DNA of 64,000 bases from Bacteroidales bacterium OttesenSCG-928-B11. Lineage in GTDB: Bacteria; Bacteroidota; Bacteroidia; Bacteroidales; WCHB1-69. The translations under genes were made by a program, and so were the position numbers. The stretch lies in NCBI GenBank assembly GCA_030267125.1, contig JAJDJJ010000003.1, positions 1 through 64,000 on the forward strand. Reading direction: 5' to 3'. Positions 16,417 to 24,020 of the stretch are shown one piece after another (position 1 is the stretch's first letter; every line of letters starts with the position of its first letter). The notes under the pieces were generated by a model. The model was not told the DNA's origin. It was given only the letters and a program-made list of their open reading frames with translations, and searched no databases.

Positions 16417-17292
16417 ATGAACAATATACTGATAACTGGAGCCACAGGAAATATAGGATTTGAAGTAATCCGATTTTTAACAAAAATTGATTCCCCGAAT
16501 AAGATTATAGTCGGAGTCCGAAATATTGAGAAAGCAAAAAAGAGTTTTACGAAATTTCCCGATTTAGATTATACACACTTTGATTTTGAAGACTTTAACA
16601 CGTTTGATAATGCTCTAAACGAGATAGATACCTTGTTTTTATTGCGACCACCACATATATCAGATGTTGATTCATTTTTCAAGCCCTTGATTTTAAAAAT
16701 CAAAGAAAAAAACATAAAACAAGTGGTTTTTCTATCGGTTCAGGGAGCAGAGAAAAGCAAAGTGATTCCGCATCATAAAATCGAACAATTAATAATAGAA
16801 AATGGATTGGATTTCATTTTCCTTCGACCAAGTTATTTCATGCAAAATCTGACCACAACTCTGATTGGAGATATTAAAACGAAGCGTGAGATCATTTTAC
16901 CCGCCGGGAAAGCAAAATTTAACTGGATTGATATAGAAAATATTGGAGAAGTTGCCGCAATTCTACTTGACAATTTCGGAGATTATAAAAACAATGCCTT
17001 CGAAATTACCGGATTGGAGAACGAAAGTTTTGAGAAAGTTACGGAGTTGATTAATAATACGATCGACAATCCGATTACATATCGGAATGTTAATCCATTT
17101 CATTTTTTTAGGATTAAAAAGCGAGAAGGAGTGGAAAAAGGGATGATTTTCGTAATGATTTTCCTTCACATTCTACCTCGATTTCAAAAAGAACCGATGA
17201 TTTCGGATTTTTATGAACGATTAACGGGCAAAAAACCGACTGATTTAAAAACATTTATAGAGAGGGAGAAGAAACAATTTGAAAGACAATAA
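16417..17292 (+). CDS. NmrA-like NAD(P)-binding protein
   Basis: A 291-residue Rossmann-fold protein. The N-terminal ITGATGNIGFEVIRFL (5-20) is the dinucleotide-binding GxxGxxG loop of atypical short-chain dehydrogenases. Later landmarks are VVFLSVQGAEKS and LRPSYFMQN, both common in the NmrA/azoreductase-like group, which includes redox sensors and quinone reductases. The Tyr-x-x-x-Lys pair of classical dehydrogenases is not evident. No operon partner follows; the region downstream is non-coding. Confidence 0.75.
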   Translation: MNNILITGATGNIGFEVIRFLTKIDSPNKIIVGVRNIEKAKKSFTKFPDLDYTHFDFEDFNTFDNALNEIDTLFLLRPPHISDVDSFFKPLILKIKEKNIKQVVFLSVQGAEKSKVIPHHKIEQLIIENGLDFIFLRPSYFMQNLTTTLIGDIKTKREIILPAGKAKFNWIDIENIGEVAAILLDNFGDYKNNAFEITGLENESFEKVTELINNTIDNPITYRNVNPFHFFRIKKREGVEKGMIFVMIFLHILPRFQKEPMISDFYERLTGKKPTDLKTFIEREKKQFERQ

Positions 17293-17368
17293 AATTCAAT
17301 ATAGATAAAAACAATATCAAACATGTTCATGGTTGTTCCCAATTTTGTGACCCATGTATTGTATATTT

Positions 17369-17548
17369 TCAACTCTCCACTCTTCTTTTAGAAAGAACTT
17401 CCGCAGTCACACTTATTATCATTGTGATAAGAAACAAAATACAACCCAGCAAAAACAACGATTGATAATGTGCTCTGCCGGCAGGAGCTTCGCCCAATTC
17501 TGCGGCAATAGTCGCCGGAATAGTTCGCACGGGTTGGAAAAGGGAATG
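17369..17548 (-). pseudogene. Decayed copy of the pstC 3' end
   Basis: About 180 bases match 18054-18229, the end of the intact pstC, at roughly 90 percent by eye, in the same orientation. They contain the same GATTGATAATGTGCT and CAGGAGCTTCGCCCAATT segments. The match stops abruptly after the GGTTGGAAAAG segment. The rest of the gene is missing, so this is a remnant of a second pst locus or of a duplication. Confidence 0.8.
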
Positions 17549-17604
17549 TTGGATTATTTGTCAAAAATTTCCAACTGTTATTAAATGACGAATAAATTGG
17601 GGAA

Positions 17605-17641
17605 ATAAACCAATGAGTCCTATTTCGGAAACTATTTTGTT
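17605..17641 (-). pseudogene. Tiny remnant of a pstS 3' end
   Basis: On the minus strand this reads KIVSEIGLIG, against QKIVSEIGFIGK at the end of the intact pstS. Most base differences fall on third codon positions, which suggests the copy diverged while still coding. It lies beyond the pstC remnant in the same order as the intact genes, supporting a collapsed pstS-pstC copy. The match is only about 30 bases. Confidence 0.5.
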
Positions 17642-17703
17642 ACAATAAATTCATCTTTTCCCATTGATATTATCCCCCCGTTGGGAATGGAGCGTTAGGT
17701 GCT

Positions 17704-17859
17704 AATCCCGTAGGGATTTAAGCTTGGTAGAAAACATGACACAGCAATGATTTGCATACCGTAGGTATGCCACCTTTTCGAAGATTTTGTTGCATACCTA
17801 CGGCATGCGGTGCTCGGTTGTCGAATGGTTTTCTACCAAGCTTTCATGCCTACGGCATG
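17704..17859. repeat. Compound palindromic element with 16-bp terminal inverted repeat
   Basis: A perfect inverted repeat AAGCTTGGTAGAAAAC (17720-17735) / GTTTTCTACCAAGCTT (17828-17843) encloses two smaller palindromes, GCATACCGTAGGTATGC (17754-17770) and GCATACCTACGGCATGC (17792-17808). Two more sit just outside: AATCCCGTAGGGATT (17704-17718) and CATGCCTACGGCATG (17845-17859). Paired small palindromes in opposite orientation are the layout of REPIN/BIME-type non-autonomous elements. No open reading frame is present. Confidence 0.7.
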
Positions 17860-17942
17860 TCTTCTATCAAACTTTCGACACACCTCTTTTACGGAATATT
17901 TATTTGACGAGCATTCGTTTTTTATATCGAACTCGGGTTAAT

Positions 17943-17979
17943 AATAAAAAAAACTACAAGATATTTCCTGTAGTTTTCA
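17943..17979 (-). terminator. Terminator of the pstS-pstC transcript
   Basis: Perfect 9-bp arms AAAACTACA/TGTAGTTTT with a 10-base loop. On the minus strand the stem is followed by eight or more T residues. It lies about 70 bases beyond the pstC stop, so the pst transcript ends here and no pstA follows. Confidence 0.85.
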
Positions 17980-18049
17980 TTTACACATTCTTTCGGACAG
18001 TGTCAAACGACATGCAACTTTATTTGCAAAAGCAAAATAAATACCATTT

Positions 18050-19363
18050 TTAACTCTCAACTCTTCTTTTAGAAAGAATCTCCGCCGTCACGCTTATTAT
18101 CATTGTGATAAGAAACAAAATACAACCGAGTAGAAATAAGGATTGATAATGTGCTCCGCCGGCAGGAGCTTCGCCCAATTCTGCGGCAATAGTCGCCGGA
18201 ATAGTTCGCACGGGTTGGAAAAGCGAATGGGGAATGACAGCAGCGTTTCCCGTAACCATCAATACCGCCATTGTCTCGCCGATTGCTCGTCCGATTCCCA
18301 ACACCACAGCTGTAGAAATTCCCGAAGCGGCGTATGGAATAACCACTTTATAGACCGTTTGCCATTTGGTGGCAGCGAGGGCTAAACTTGCTTCACGCAT
18401 ACTCCGCGGCGTATTTCGCATCGAATCTTCCGCAACGGTAATAATGGTCGGCAATGCCATAATCGCTAAAATCAGACTTCCGGCAAAGGCGGTTTCCCCA
18501 ACAGGGATATCGAAAATCTTTTGGATCAGAGGAACAATAACGACCAATCCGAAAAATCCGTAAACTACCGAAGGAATCCCTGCCAAAAGTTCAATCGTAG
18601 GTTTCATGATTTTCCGAATGCGTTCACTCGCCAATTCCGAAAGATAAATTGCGACACCCAAACCTAAAGGAAGTGCTATCAATATAGCGAAAATACTGAC
18701 CAACAACGTTCCTGCGATAAGCGGCAATATGCCGAATTGAGCCGAAGGAGTTGAGGTGGGCAACCACTCTTTTCCTCCAAAGAAATCGGATATGCTAATA
18801 TTTTCCGAAGGCAAAATCTTTACATTCGGATTTTCCGTTGGAAGATATTCTTCGGGGATATATGCAATAATTCCTTGATTTTGAGTAATAACTTCTCCTA
18901 ATTTTTCAGGAAGTAATTCGTAATTTTCTCCGAATTCCTCTTCATCATAAAGTGAAAAGATATCTTCAAAATGAAACAGCTCTATTAGAAATGGAGAATT
19001 GAGAGTGGAGAATTGAGAATTATCTTCTTCATTCTCCATTCTCAATTCTCCATTCTCAACTTTCCATTGAGTGATTTCCCCGTCAAAAATTTCTTTGATT
19101 TGAAAGGAAGTTAACTGTTCAATATTATTAGAGGCATTGACACAAAGCGCATACCCTTTTTCAACAGCCGGACTTTTAAATAATCCAAATCCTTCTTTGA
19201 ACAGAAAAATGACAATTAATAAAATCGCAAGGCTTGTAATGCCGCCACTGAGAGTAAGTGCTATTCTGGCTAAACGCTCTGTTAATTGAGAATGGAAAAT
19301 TGAGAATGGAGAATGCTTGTTGCTCTTCTTTTTGTGATTATAATTTTTCGAACTTAATTTCAT
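18050..19363 (-). CDS. pstC: Phosphate ABC transporter permease PstC
   Basis: A 437-residue inner-membrane permease. The C-terminal 240 residues are a standard PstC transmembrane domain (PLIAGTLLVSIFAILIALPLG onward), with the ATPase-docking EAA loop REASLALAATKWQ. The N-terminal part has one membrane segment (SLAILLIVIFLF), then a periplasmic insertion of about 130 residues that resembles a piece of a phosphate-binding protein (LTSFQIKEIFDGEITQW). Inside this insertion and near the start are stretches translated from a dispersed GAGAATTGAGAATGG-type repeat (for example GELRMENEEDNSQFSTL), so the protein has tolerated repeat insertion. The usual partners pstA, pstB and phoU are not next to it; they must be elsewhere for uptake to work. 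Confidence 0.88.
   Translation of the reverse strand: MKLSSKNYNHKKKSNKHSPFSIFHSQLTERLARIALTLSGGITSLAILLIVIFLFKEGFGLFKSPAVEKGYALCVNASNNIEQLTSFQIKEIFDGEITQWKVENGELRMENEEDNSQFSTLNSPFLIELFHFEDIFSLYDEEEFGENYELLPEKLGEVITQNQGIIAYIPEEYLPTENPNVKILPSENISISDFFGGKEWLPTSTPSAQFGILPLIAGTLLVSIFAILIALPLGLGVAIYLSELASERIRKIMKPTIELLAGIPSVVYGFFGLVVIVPLIQKIFDIPVGETAFAGSLILAIMALPTIITVAEDSMRNTPRSMREASLALAATKWQTVYKVVIPYAASGISTAVVLGIGRAIGETMAVLMVTGNAAVIPHSLFQPVRTIPATIAAELGEAPAGGAHYQSLFLLGCILFLITMIISVTAEILSKRRVES
18990..19060. repeat. Inverted GAGAATTGAGAATGG-type repeat inside pstC
   Basis: Left arm 18990-19020 is built of AATGGAGAATTGAGA units and right arm 19031-19060 of the complementary ATTCTCCATTCTCAATT units, around a 10-base centre. 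It stays in frame and encodes a polar linker in the periplasmic loop. The same units occur at 19283-19314 and 19393-19435. Confidence 0.75.
19283..19314. repeat. Second GAGAATTGAGAATGG-type repeat near the pstC start
   Basis: The units AATTGAGAATGG-AAAATTGAGAATGG are translated as HSPFSIFHSQLT in the N-terminal tail of PstC. This tail is cytoplasmic and unlikely to be critical. Confidence 0.65.
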
Positions 19364-19392
19364 GCTCTAACTACTTTACATATTAAAACTGT

Positions 19393-19435
19393 TCTCTCCA
19401 TTTTCAACTCTCAATTCTCAATTCTCAATCCTCAA
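19393..19435. repeat. GAGAATTGAGAATGG-type repeat between pstS and pstC
   Basis: Plus-strand TCTCCATTTTCAACTCTC is followed by two ATTCTCA-like units. It fills most of the 72-base gap between pstS and pstC, so it lies in the transcript and could influence pstC translation. Confidence 0.65.
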
Positions 19436-20263
19436 CTACTTTCCAATGAATCCTATCTCTGAAACGATCTTCTGTCCTTCGGCAGAAAGAACAAAGTCGA
19501 TAAATGCCTTTACTTTAGCCTCGGATTTTGTATCATAATAATAGTATAATGGTCTGACAATGGGATAAGTTTCGTTTTTTGCATTAGCGATAGACGGTTG
19601 TACAAATGTTTTTCCACCATCATACGAAACATGAATGGCTTTTACGCTTTTATTCAAATAGGCCAATCCCACATAACCAATAGCTCCTTTGGTTTGACTG
19701 ATAGACTGCACAATGGCTCCGGTCGCAGGCATGCTCATGATGCCGGGCATATAGTTTTTCTTGTTCAAAACGCTTTCTTTGAAAAACTCATACGTACCTG
19801 AAGATGTCTCGCGAGAATAAGGAACAATCGCCATATCAGCACCTCCGACTTCTTTCCAGTTTTTGATTTTCCCGGTAAAAATGCCCTCTAATTGTTCACG
19901 GGTAAGATTGGTTACTTTGTTGGTTGGGTGCACAATTACAGCTAAGGCATCATAAGCTACAGTTACTTCTTTTACTGTTTTGCCTTTTTCTTGTAATTTC
20001 TTTTTCTCATCGAATTTTATTTTACGGGAAAGTTGCGCCAAATCGGTAGTTCCTTCCATTAAGGCGGAGATTCCGACGCCGCTTCCGCCACCTGTTACGG
20101 TTACGGTTTTTGAAGGATTCTTTTTCATAAATGCTTCGGCTTCTTTTTGAGAAAGAGGCAACATCGTATCCGAACCCTTGATTTTTTGCGCCTGTATTTC
20201 AAATACTGAAGCTGCTAAAATCATTACAGCTAAAATGGTTGCTTTTAAAATTTGTGTTCTCAT
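19436..20263 (-). CDS. pstS: Phosphate-binding protein PstS
   Basis: A 275-residue periplasmic binding protein. A signal peptide ends at EIQAQ (about 25). The mature start KIKGSDTMLPLSQKEAEAF contains the Gly-Ser-Asp-Thr phosphate-contact motif, and further contacts appear in GGGSGVGISAL and SRETSSGTYEFF. The fold type II signature runs through to VSEIGFIGK. It captures inorganic phosphate for the PstCAB transporter. It is first in a two-gene unit with pstC and carries a promoter region nearly identical to the TonB receptor promoter at 4813-4875. Length fits the Bacteroidota PstS group. Confidence 0.92.
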   Translation of the reverse strand: MRTQILKATILAVMILAASVFEIQAQKIKGSDTMLPLSQKEAEAFMKKNPSKTVTVTGGGSGVGISALMEGTTDLAQLSRKIKFDEKKKLQEKGKTVKEVTVAYDALAVIVHPTNKVTNLTREQLEGIFTGKIKNWKEVGGADMAIVPYSRETSSGTYEFFKESVLNKKNYMPGIMSMPATGAIVQSISQTKGAIGYVGLAYLNKSVKAIHVSYDGGKTFVQPSIANAKNETYPIVRPLYYYYDTKSEAKVKAFIDFVLSAEGQKIVSEIGFIGK

Positions 20264-20316
20264 TTTTCTTTAATTTTCTTGTTAATTCTTATTGTGATAT
20301 TGATCATCATTTTTCA

Positions 20317-20379
20317 CGGCAAAAGTAGAATGCGATAGTTACAATATGGCATAGGAATTGTTACCGTTTGGTTAAGAAT
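20317..20379 (-). promoter_or_regulatory. pstS promoter with Pho-box-like direct repeat
   Basis: The minus-strand -7 box TACTTTTGC (plus 20319-20327) is preceded by two GTAAC half-sites 22 bases apart. Only six differences by eye separate it from 4813-4875. Since pstS is the best known phosphate-starvation gene in bacteria, this anchors the interpretation of the second copy. Confidence 0.8.
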
Positions 20380-20395
20380 AATTTCTCTGTGAAAT

Positions 20396-20812
20396 TTATA
20401 TTGTGTAATCTAAGTATAAATCCCATTCAAATCCTTCGCCCGGATCCGGCAATCCGATGGGGAGCCTCCGGAAAGGTTTGCCCTTGGATACAACACCAAG
20501 CAAGCTGTCGTTTCCAATGAAACCTCCCCATTTCACCAAAGGCAGGAAAGTGGTGTTCTCTTCCCAAATCAGAGGCATGTGGCGGGAACTCACCCAGTAT
20601 CGATCGGCGTCATCCAATGTTTCCTCGTTACTCCTGAATTTTAACGGCGCACCGTGCAATGAAATGGTATCAAGAATTTTTTGCTGTCTGTTAACAACCA
20701 ACATTGTGGCATCGTAACAACCACGCATGTATGTGGCATTAAAACAGAGTAAAATGGGAATAACCGGGGATACAAATATTGCAATTAAGACAAGTGCATT
20801 CAGGTGGGACAA
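20396..20812 (-). CDS. Hypothetical membrane-anchored protein
   Basis: An ORF of up to 138 codons, not recognised. It starts with a hydrophobic stretch (LVLIAIFVSPVIPILLCF) that could be a signal anchor, followed by a soluble part rich in Trp, Asp and Pro (LIWEENTTFLPLVKWGGF). No ATG is available before the hydrophobic stretch; the track start is a TTG at 20812, so the true start may be this TTG or the gene may have lost its 5' end. The stop is 17 bases from the pstS promoter copy. Base composition is similar to the genes to the right. Confidence 0.45.
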   Translation of the reverse strand: MSHLNALVLIAIFVSPVIPILLCFNATYMRGCYDATMLVVNRQQKILDTISLHGAPLKFRSNEETLDDADRYWVSSRHMPLIWEENTTFLPLVKWGGFIGNDSLLGVVSKGKPFRRLPIGLPDPGEGFEWDLYLDYTI

Positions 20813-20880
20813 ATCAAAAACTTTCCAGGAGTTTTTGATCTACCCTATTCTCATGAGCATATCAATTAATCTTTAATCAT

Positions 20881-20889
20881 TATCTTTGC
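20881..20889 (+). promoter_or_regulatory. -7 promoter box of the MORN-like/LysM/holB operon
   Basis: TATCTTTGC lies 22 bases before the ATG at 20912, giving a short leader. The next three genes follow with gaps of 25, 3 and 12 bases, so this is probably the promoter for the whole group. Confidence 0.75.
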
Positions 20890-20911
20890 AGCCGCTAAAA
20901 AAACTCTCTTT

Positions 20912-22414
20912 ATGTTCAGAAGGTTGTATTGGATCATTATCATCGCTCTGTTTGCCGGTCGTTTGGCGGCACAAGAGCCGGTAGATTCAAGCCATTACAA
21001 AATCTTCTATTATCCAAACGGACAAAAATCCAGCGAGGGTCTTCTTATTGATGGGAAACCGGATGGATATTGGAAATCCTACAGCCCGGAAGGCATTTTG
21101 CTTTCGGAAGGAAACCGTAAAAATTTCGAACTGGACAGTACGTGGAAGTTTTATTCAAAAAAAGGGGATATCACACTCATCATCAACTATAAAGCAGGTA
21201 TAAAAAACGGGGAACGAATTGAGTTTCTGCCTGACGAATTTACTGTTGAATATTGGAAAGAAGACACGCTACTTTCACCCGTCATCACCTATTATCCTGA
21301 TTCATCGATCAAAAGGATTACACCTTATAGTGAAGGGAGATTACACGGCATTGAAAAAGAGTACAACCGAGACAGCGTCATCGTTGCCGTAACCACCTAT
21401 TACCGCGGCGTTTTGATTCGCAAGGAATTTATCAACAGAACCGATAATTTCGGTTATAAACAAGGAAATTGGAAATATTTTCGGGAGAATGGGAATCTTT
21501 GTTTAGAGGGCAGTTATCGAAACGATAAAAAACATGGGTTTTTCAAATATTATGATGAAAACGGGGAGTTTGAAAGGATTGAAAAATATGAAAACGACGA
21601 GTTGATTGCCGATGCGGAAGAGACAAAGGTTTTGGATCGCAAGGTCAATTATCACGCCAATGGCCGGCCTAAAATCATAGCCACCTATTATAATGATGTG
21701 CCCGATGGCATCCGGCGGGAGTTCGATACCGCGGGAAATGTAATCCAAGGTTATGTATTTAGCAACGGTGTGCTTCGTTTTGAGGGCGTTACGGATATGA
21801 ATGGCAAAAGGCAAGGCGACTGGAAAGAATACTACCCCACCGGTGAACTTCGCTGGAGTGGGAAATACCGCAACTCGCTGCCAATCGGAGAGTGGAAATT
21901 CCATTTCCAAGATCAAACCATAGAGGTAGTTGGAAGATACAATAACAAAGGCGAGAAAATCGGGGAATGGATATGGCACTATTCAGACGGATCGGTACTA
22001 CGCATTGAAAATTACGAAGTTGGAGAAATGGAAGGGCCTTTTACGGAATATGACGAAGAGGGACGAGTTATTGCCAAAGGGGAATACCTCGGCAATGAGA
22101 AGGAAGGCGAATGGCTTTACCTGCACGGCACTGTAACCGAAAAAGGACGTTATTACGACGGGCAACGCGAGGACATTTGGAAAACATGGTTCCAAGACGG
22201 CACATTAGCTTCGGAAATCTATTATGACGCAGATGTGCCTTCCGGAAAGTTCACCTACTATTGGGAAAATGGAAAAATTAGAATGACAGGAAAATACGAA
22301 GGCGGCGAACCGGCGGGGATTTGGTATAAATATGATGAACAAGGAAACTTGATTCTCTCCGTCGTTTATCGTAATGGGAAAGAATATCAATGGAATAGCT
22401 ACGTAATAGATTAA
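20912..22414 (+). CDS. Exported MORN-like repeat protein (YwqK-type repeats)
   Basis: A 500-residue protein with a signal peptide (WIIIIALFAGRLAAQ). The rest is about 15 imperfect repeats of roughly 23 residues with the pattern YxxGxxxGxWxxY (for example NGKRQGDWKEYYPTGELRWSG and GDQ-like GEKIGEWIWHYSDGS), which fold as stacked beta-hairpins. Such proteins are surface or periplasmic scaffolds; many are labelled antitoxin YwqK only by homology, without a toxin here. The gene is followed by a LysM transglycosylase 25 bases later, so a role near the cell wall is plausible but inferred. Confidence 0.75.
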   Translation: MFRRLYWIIIIALFAGRLAAQEPVDSSHYKIFYYPNGQKSSEGLLIDGKPDGYWKSYSPEGILLSEGNRKNFELDSTWKFYSKKGDITLIINYKAGIKNGERIEFLPDEFTVEYWKEDTLLSPVITYYPDSSIKRITPYSEGRLHGIEKEYNRDSVIVAVTTYYRGVLIRKEFINRTDNFGYKQGNWKYFRENGNLCLEGSYRNDKKHGFFKYYDENGEFERIEKYENDELIADAEETKVLDRKVNYHANGRPKIIATYYNDVPDGIRREFDTAGNVIQGYVFSNGVLRFEGVTDMNGKRQGDWKEYYPTGELRWSGKYRNSLPIGEWKFHFQDQTIEVVGRYNNKGEKIGEWIWHYSDGSVLRIENYEVGEMEGPFTEYDEEGRVIAKGEYLGNEKEGEWLYLHGTVTEKGRYYDGQREDIWKTWFQDGTLASEIYYDADVPSGKFTYYWENGKIRMTGKYEGGEPAGIWYKYDEQGNLILSVVYRNGKEYQWNSYVID

Positions 22415-22439
22415 AAAAACAGATTTTAAATAACAAATA

Positions 22440-24017
22440 ATGGATATTAAGAAATTAACTTTTCTACTCATAACAACCCTATTTTTAACCTCCACTTTTG
22501 CGCAGAACAATTTACCGGCACCCATACCGCCGGACTCGATTCATCGCCCTTCCGATGCGGACATCTATGAAAACATGTTGATCCGCAACTTGGATAATAT
22601 GATGGAAGAGTGGTATGTGCAACGCGAAGTTACCAATGCACAGAGTGTATTGTGCAAATTGAAAGACGACACCACCTCCGTGGCCAACAACGATTCACTC
22701 TATGCCGTCCGATTGCGTAGCATATCAACCGTTATCCCACTGGCTTACAACGACAAAGTAAAACGCTGGATTGAGCTTTACTCCGAAAAGAGGAAGCGTT
22801 CCTCCTCTGCGATGCTGGGTCTGGCGCAATACTATTTCCCATGGATGAAAGAGATTTTCGACAAATATAATGTTCCTGAAGAGTTAATTTACATGACGAT
22901 TATCGAATCGGCATTGAACCCAAACGCAGTTTCGAAGGCCGGTGCTACCGGCATCTGGCAGTTCATGTACACCACGGGAAAGATGTACGGTTTGGAAGTA
23001 AATACTTTCGTGGATGACCGGCGTGATCCTTACAAAGCCACGGATGCCGCTGCCCGCCACCTTCGCGATCTCTACAACATCTTCAACGATTGGGGGTTGG
23101 CTATCGCCGCTTACAATTGCGGCCCTGCCAACGTACGCAAGGCGATCACCCGCGCAGGAGGTGGGAAACACGACTTTTGGTCGCTATCACGCTTCCTACC
23201 TAAGGAAACGCAAAACTACTTTCCCGCCTACATCGGCGCCTTCTATCTAATGGAATACCACAACCTGCACGGCATCAAACCTGCTAACATCTCTATCCCC
23301 TCCACAGTGGACACGGTGATGGTTGCCAAAGAGCTGCATTTGGAACAACTCTCCACCACGCTGGAACTCAACTACGACGAAGTAAAACTGTTAAACCCCC
23401 AATACAAACGATTAGTGGTACCGGCATTCGCCGAACCTTACCCACTCCGATTAAAAGTCCCCGATATGATCCGTTACATGGAGCTGAAAGATTCTGTGCA
23501 CGCATACAACTACGAGGTCTATTTTTCTCCTTTGAAAGTATACGAAAATCAGTTCACCGGTAAAGAAGACCCTTCGTTGAAGACCGGCAAAATTTACCAC
23601 ACCGTAAAAAAGGGTGAGACACTATCGCGAATCGCCAACGATCATCATCTTTCGGTTTATGAACTGAAAAAAATGAATAAGCTGACCAGCAACACTATCA
23701 AAATCGGACAACGGTTATTGGTTGGTTACAAAGTAATCGAGGAGAAGAAACCCGAAGATAAACCGATGACGGTAGCGGCTGAAAATGAAGCAACATTAGC
23801 CGGTATTACAGCCGATTCGACCACACTTGCTGCTCCATGCGACACCCTGCTCACCAAAATCGAACCCCAAACCACTTACACCGTACAAAAAGGCGACACA
23901 TTCTACAGTATTTCCAAAAAAGTGGGTGTCAGCCCGCAAAGATTAGCCGAATACAACGAGATTACCAATATGAACCAATTGTCAATTGGACAGAAGTTAA
24001 AAATCCCCTTAGATTAG
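22440..24017 (+). CDS. MltD-like lytic transglycosylase with two LysM domains
   Basis: A 525-residue exported enzyme. A signal peptide (LLITTLFLTSTFAQ) is followed by an SLT goose-lysozyme-like domain; the catalytic Glu is in MTIIESALNPNAVS (Glu about residue 156), with GIWQFM and AYNCGPANV as further family motifs. Two LysM domains follow, YHTVKKGETLSRIAND (about 388) and YTVQKGDTFYSISKK (about 480), which bind peptidoglycan. It cleaves the glycan strand with formation of 1,6-anhydro ends during wall remodelling. Translation is probably coupled to holB, three bases downstream. Confidence 0.92.
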   Translation: MDIKKLTFLLITTLFLTSTFAQNNLPAPIPPDSIHRPSDADIYENMLIRNLDNMMEEWYVQREVTNAQSVLCKLKDDTTSVANNDSLYAVRLRSISTVIPLAYNDKVKRWIELYSEKRKRSSSAMLGLAQYYFPWMKEIFDKYNVPEELIYMTIIESALNPNAVSKAGATGIWQFMYTTGKMYGLEVNTFVDDRRDPYKATDAAARHLRDLYNIFNDWGLAIAAYNCGPANVRKAITRAGGGKHDFWSLSRFLPKETQNYFPAYIGAFYLMEYHNLHGIKPANISIPSTVDTVMVAKELHLEQLSTTLELNYDEVKLLNPQYKRLVVPAFAEPYPLRLKVPDMIRYMELKDSVHAYNYEVYFSPLKVYENQFTGKEDPSLKTGKIYHTVKKGETLSRIANDHHLSVYELKKMNKLTSNTIKIGQRLLVGYKVIEEKKPEDKPMTVAAENEATLAGITADSTTLAAPCDTLLTKIEPQTTYTVQKGDTFYSISKKVGVSPQRLAEYNEITNMNQLSIGQKLKIPLD

Positions 24018-24020
24018 TTT

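Noticed and set aside
17354-17584. 76-codon ORF resembling part of 18143..18385
   Set aside because: Both are antisense shadows of pstC and its decayed copy. The similarity reflects the duplication, not a gene family.
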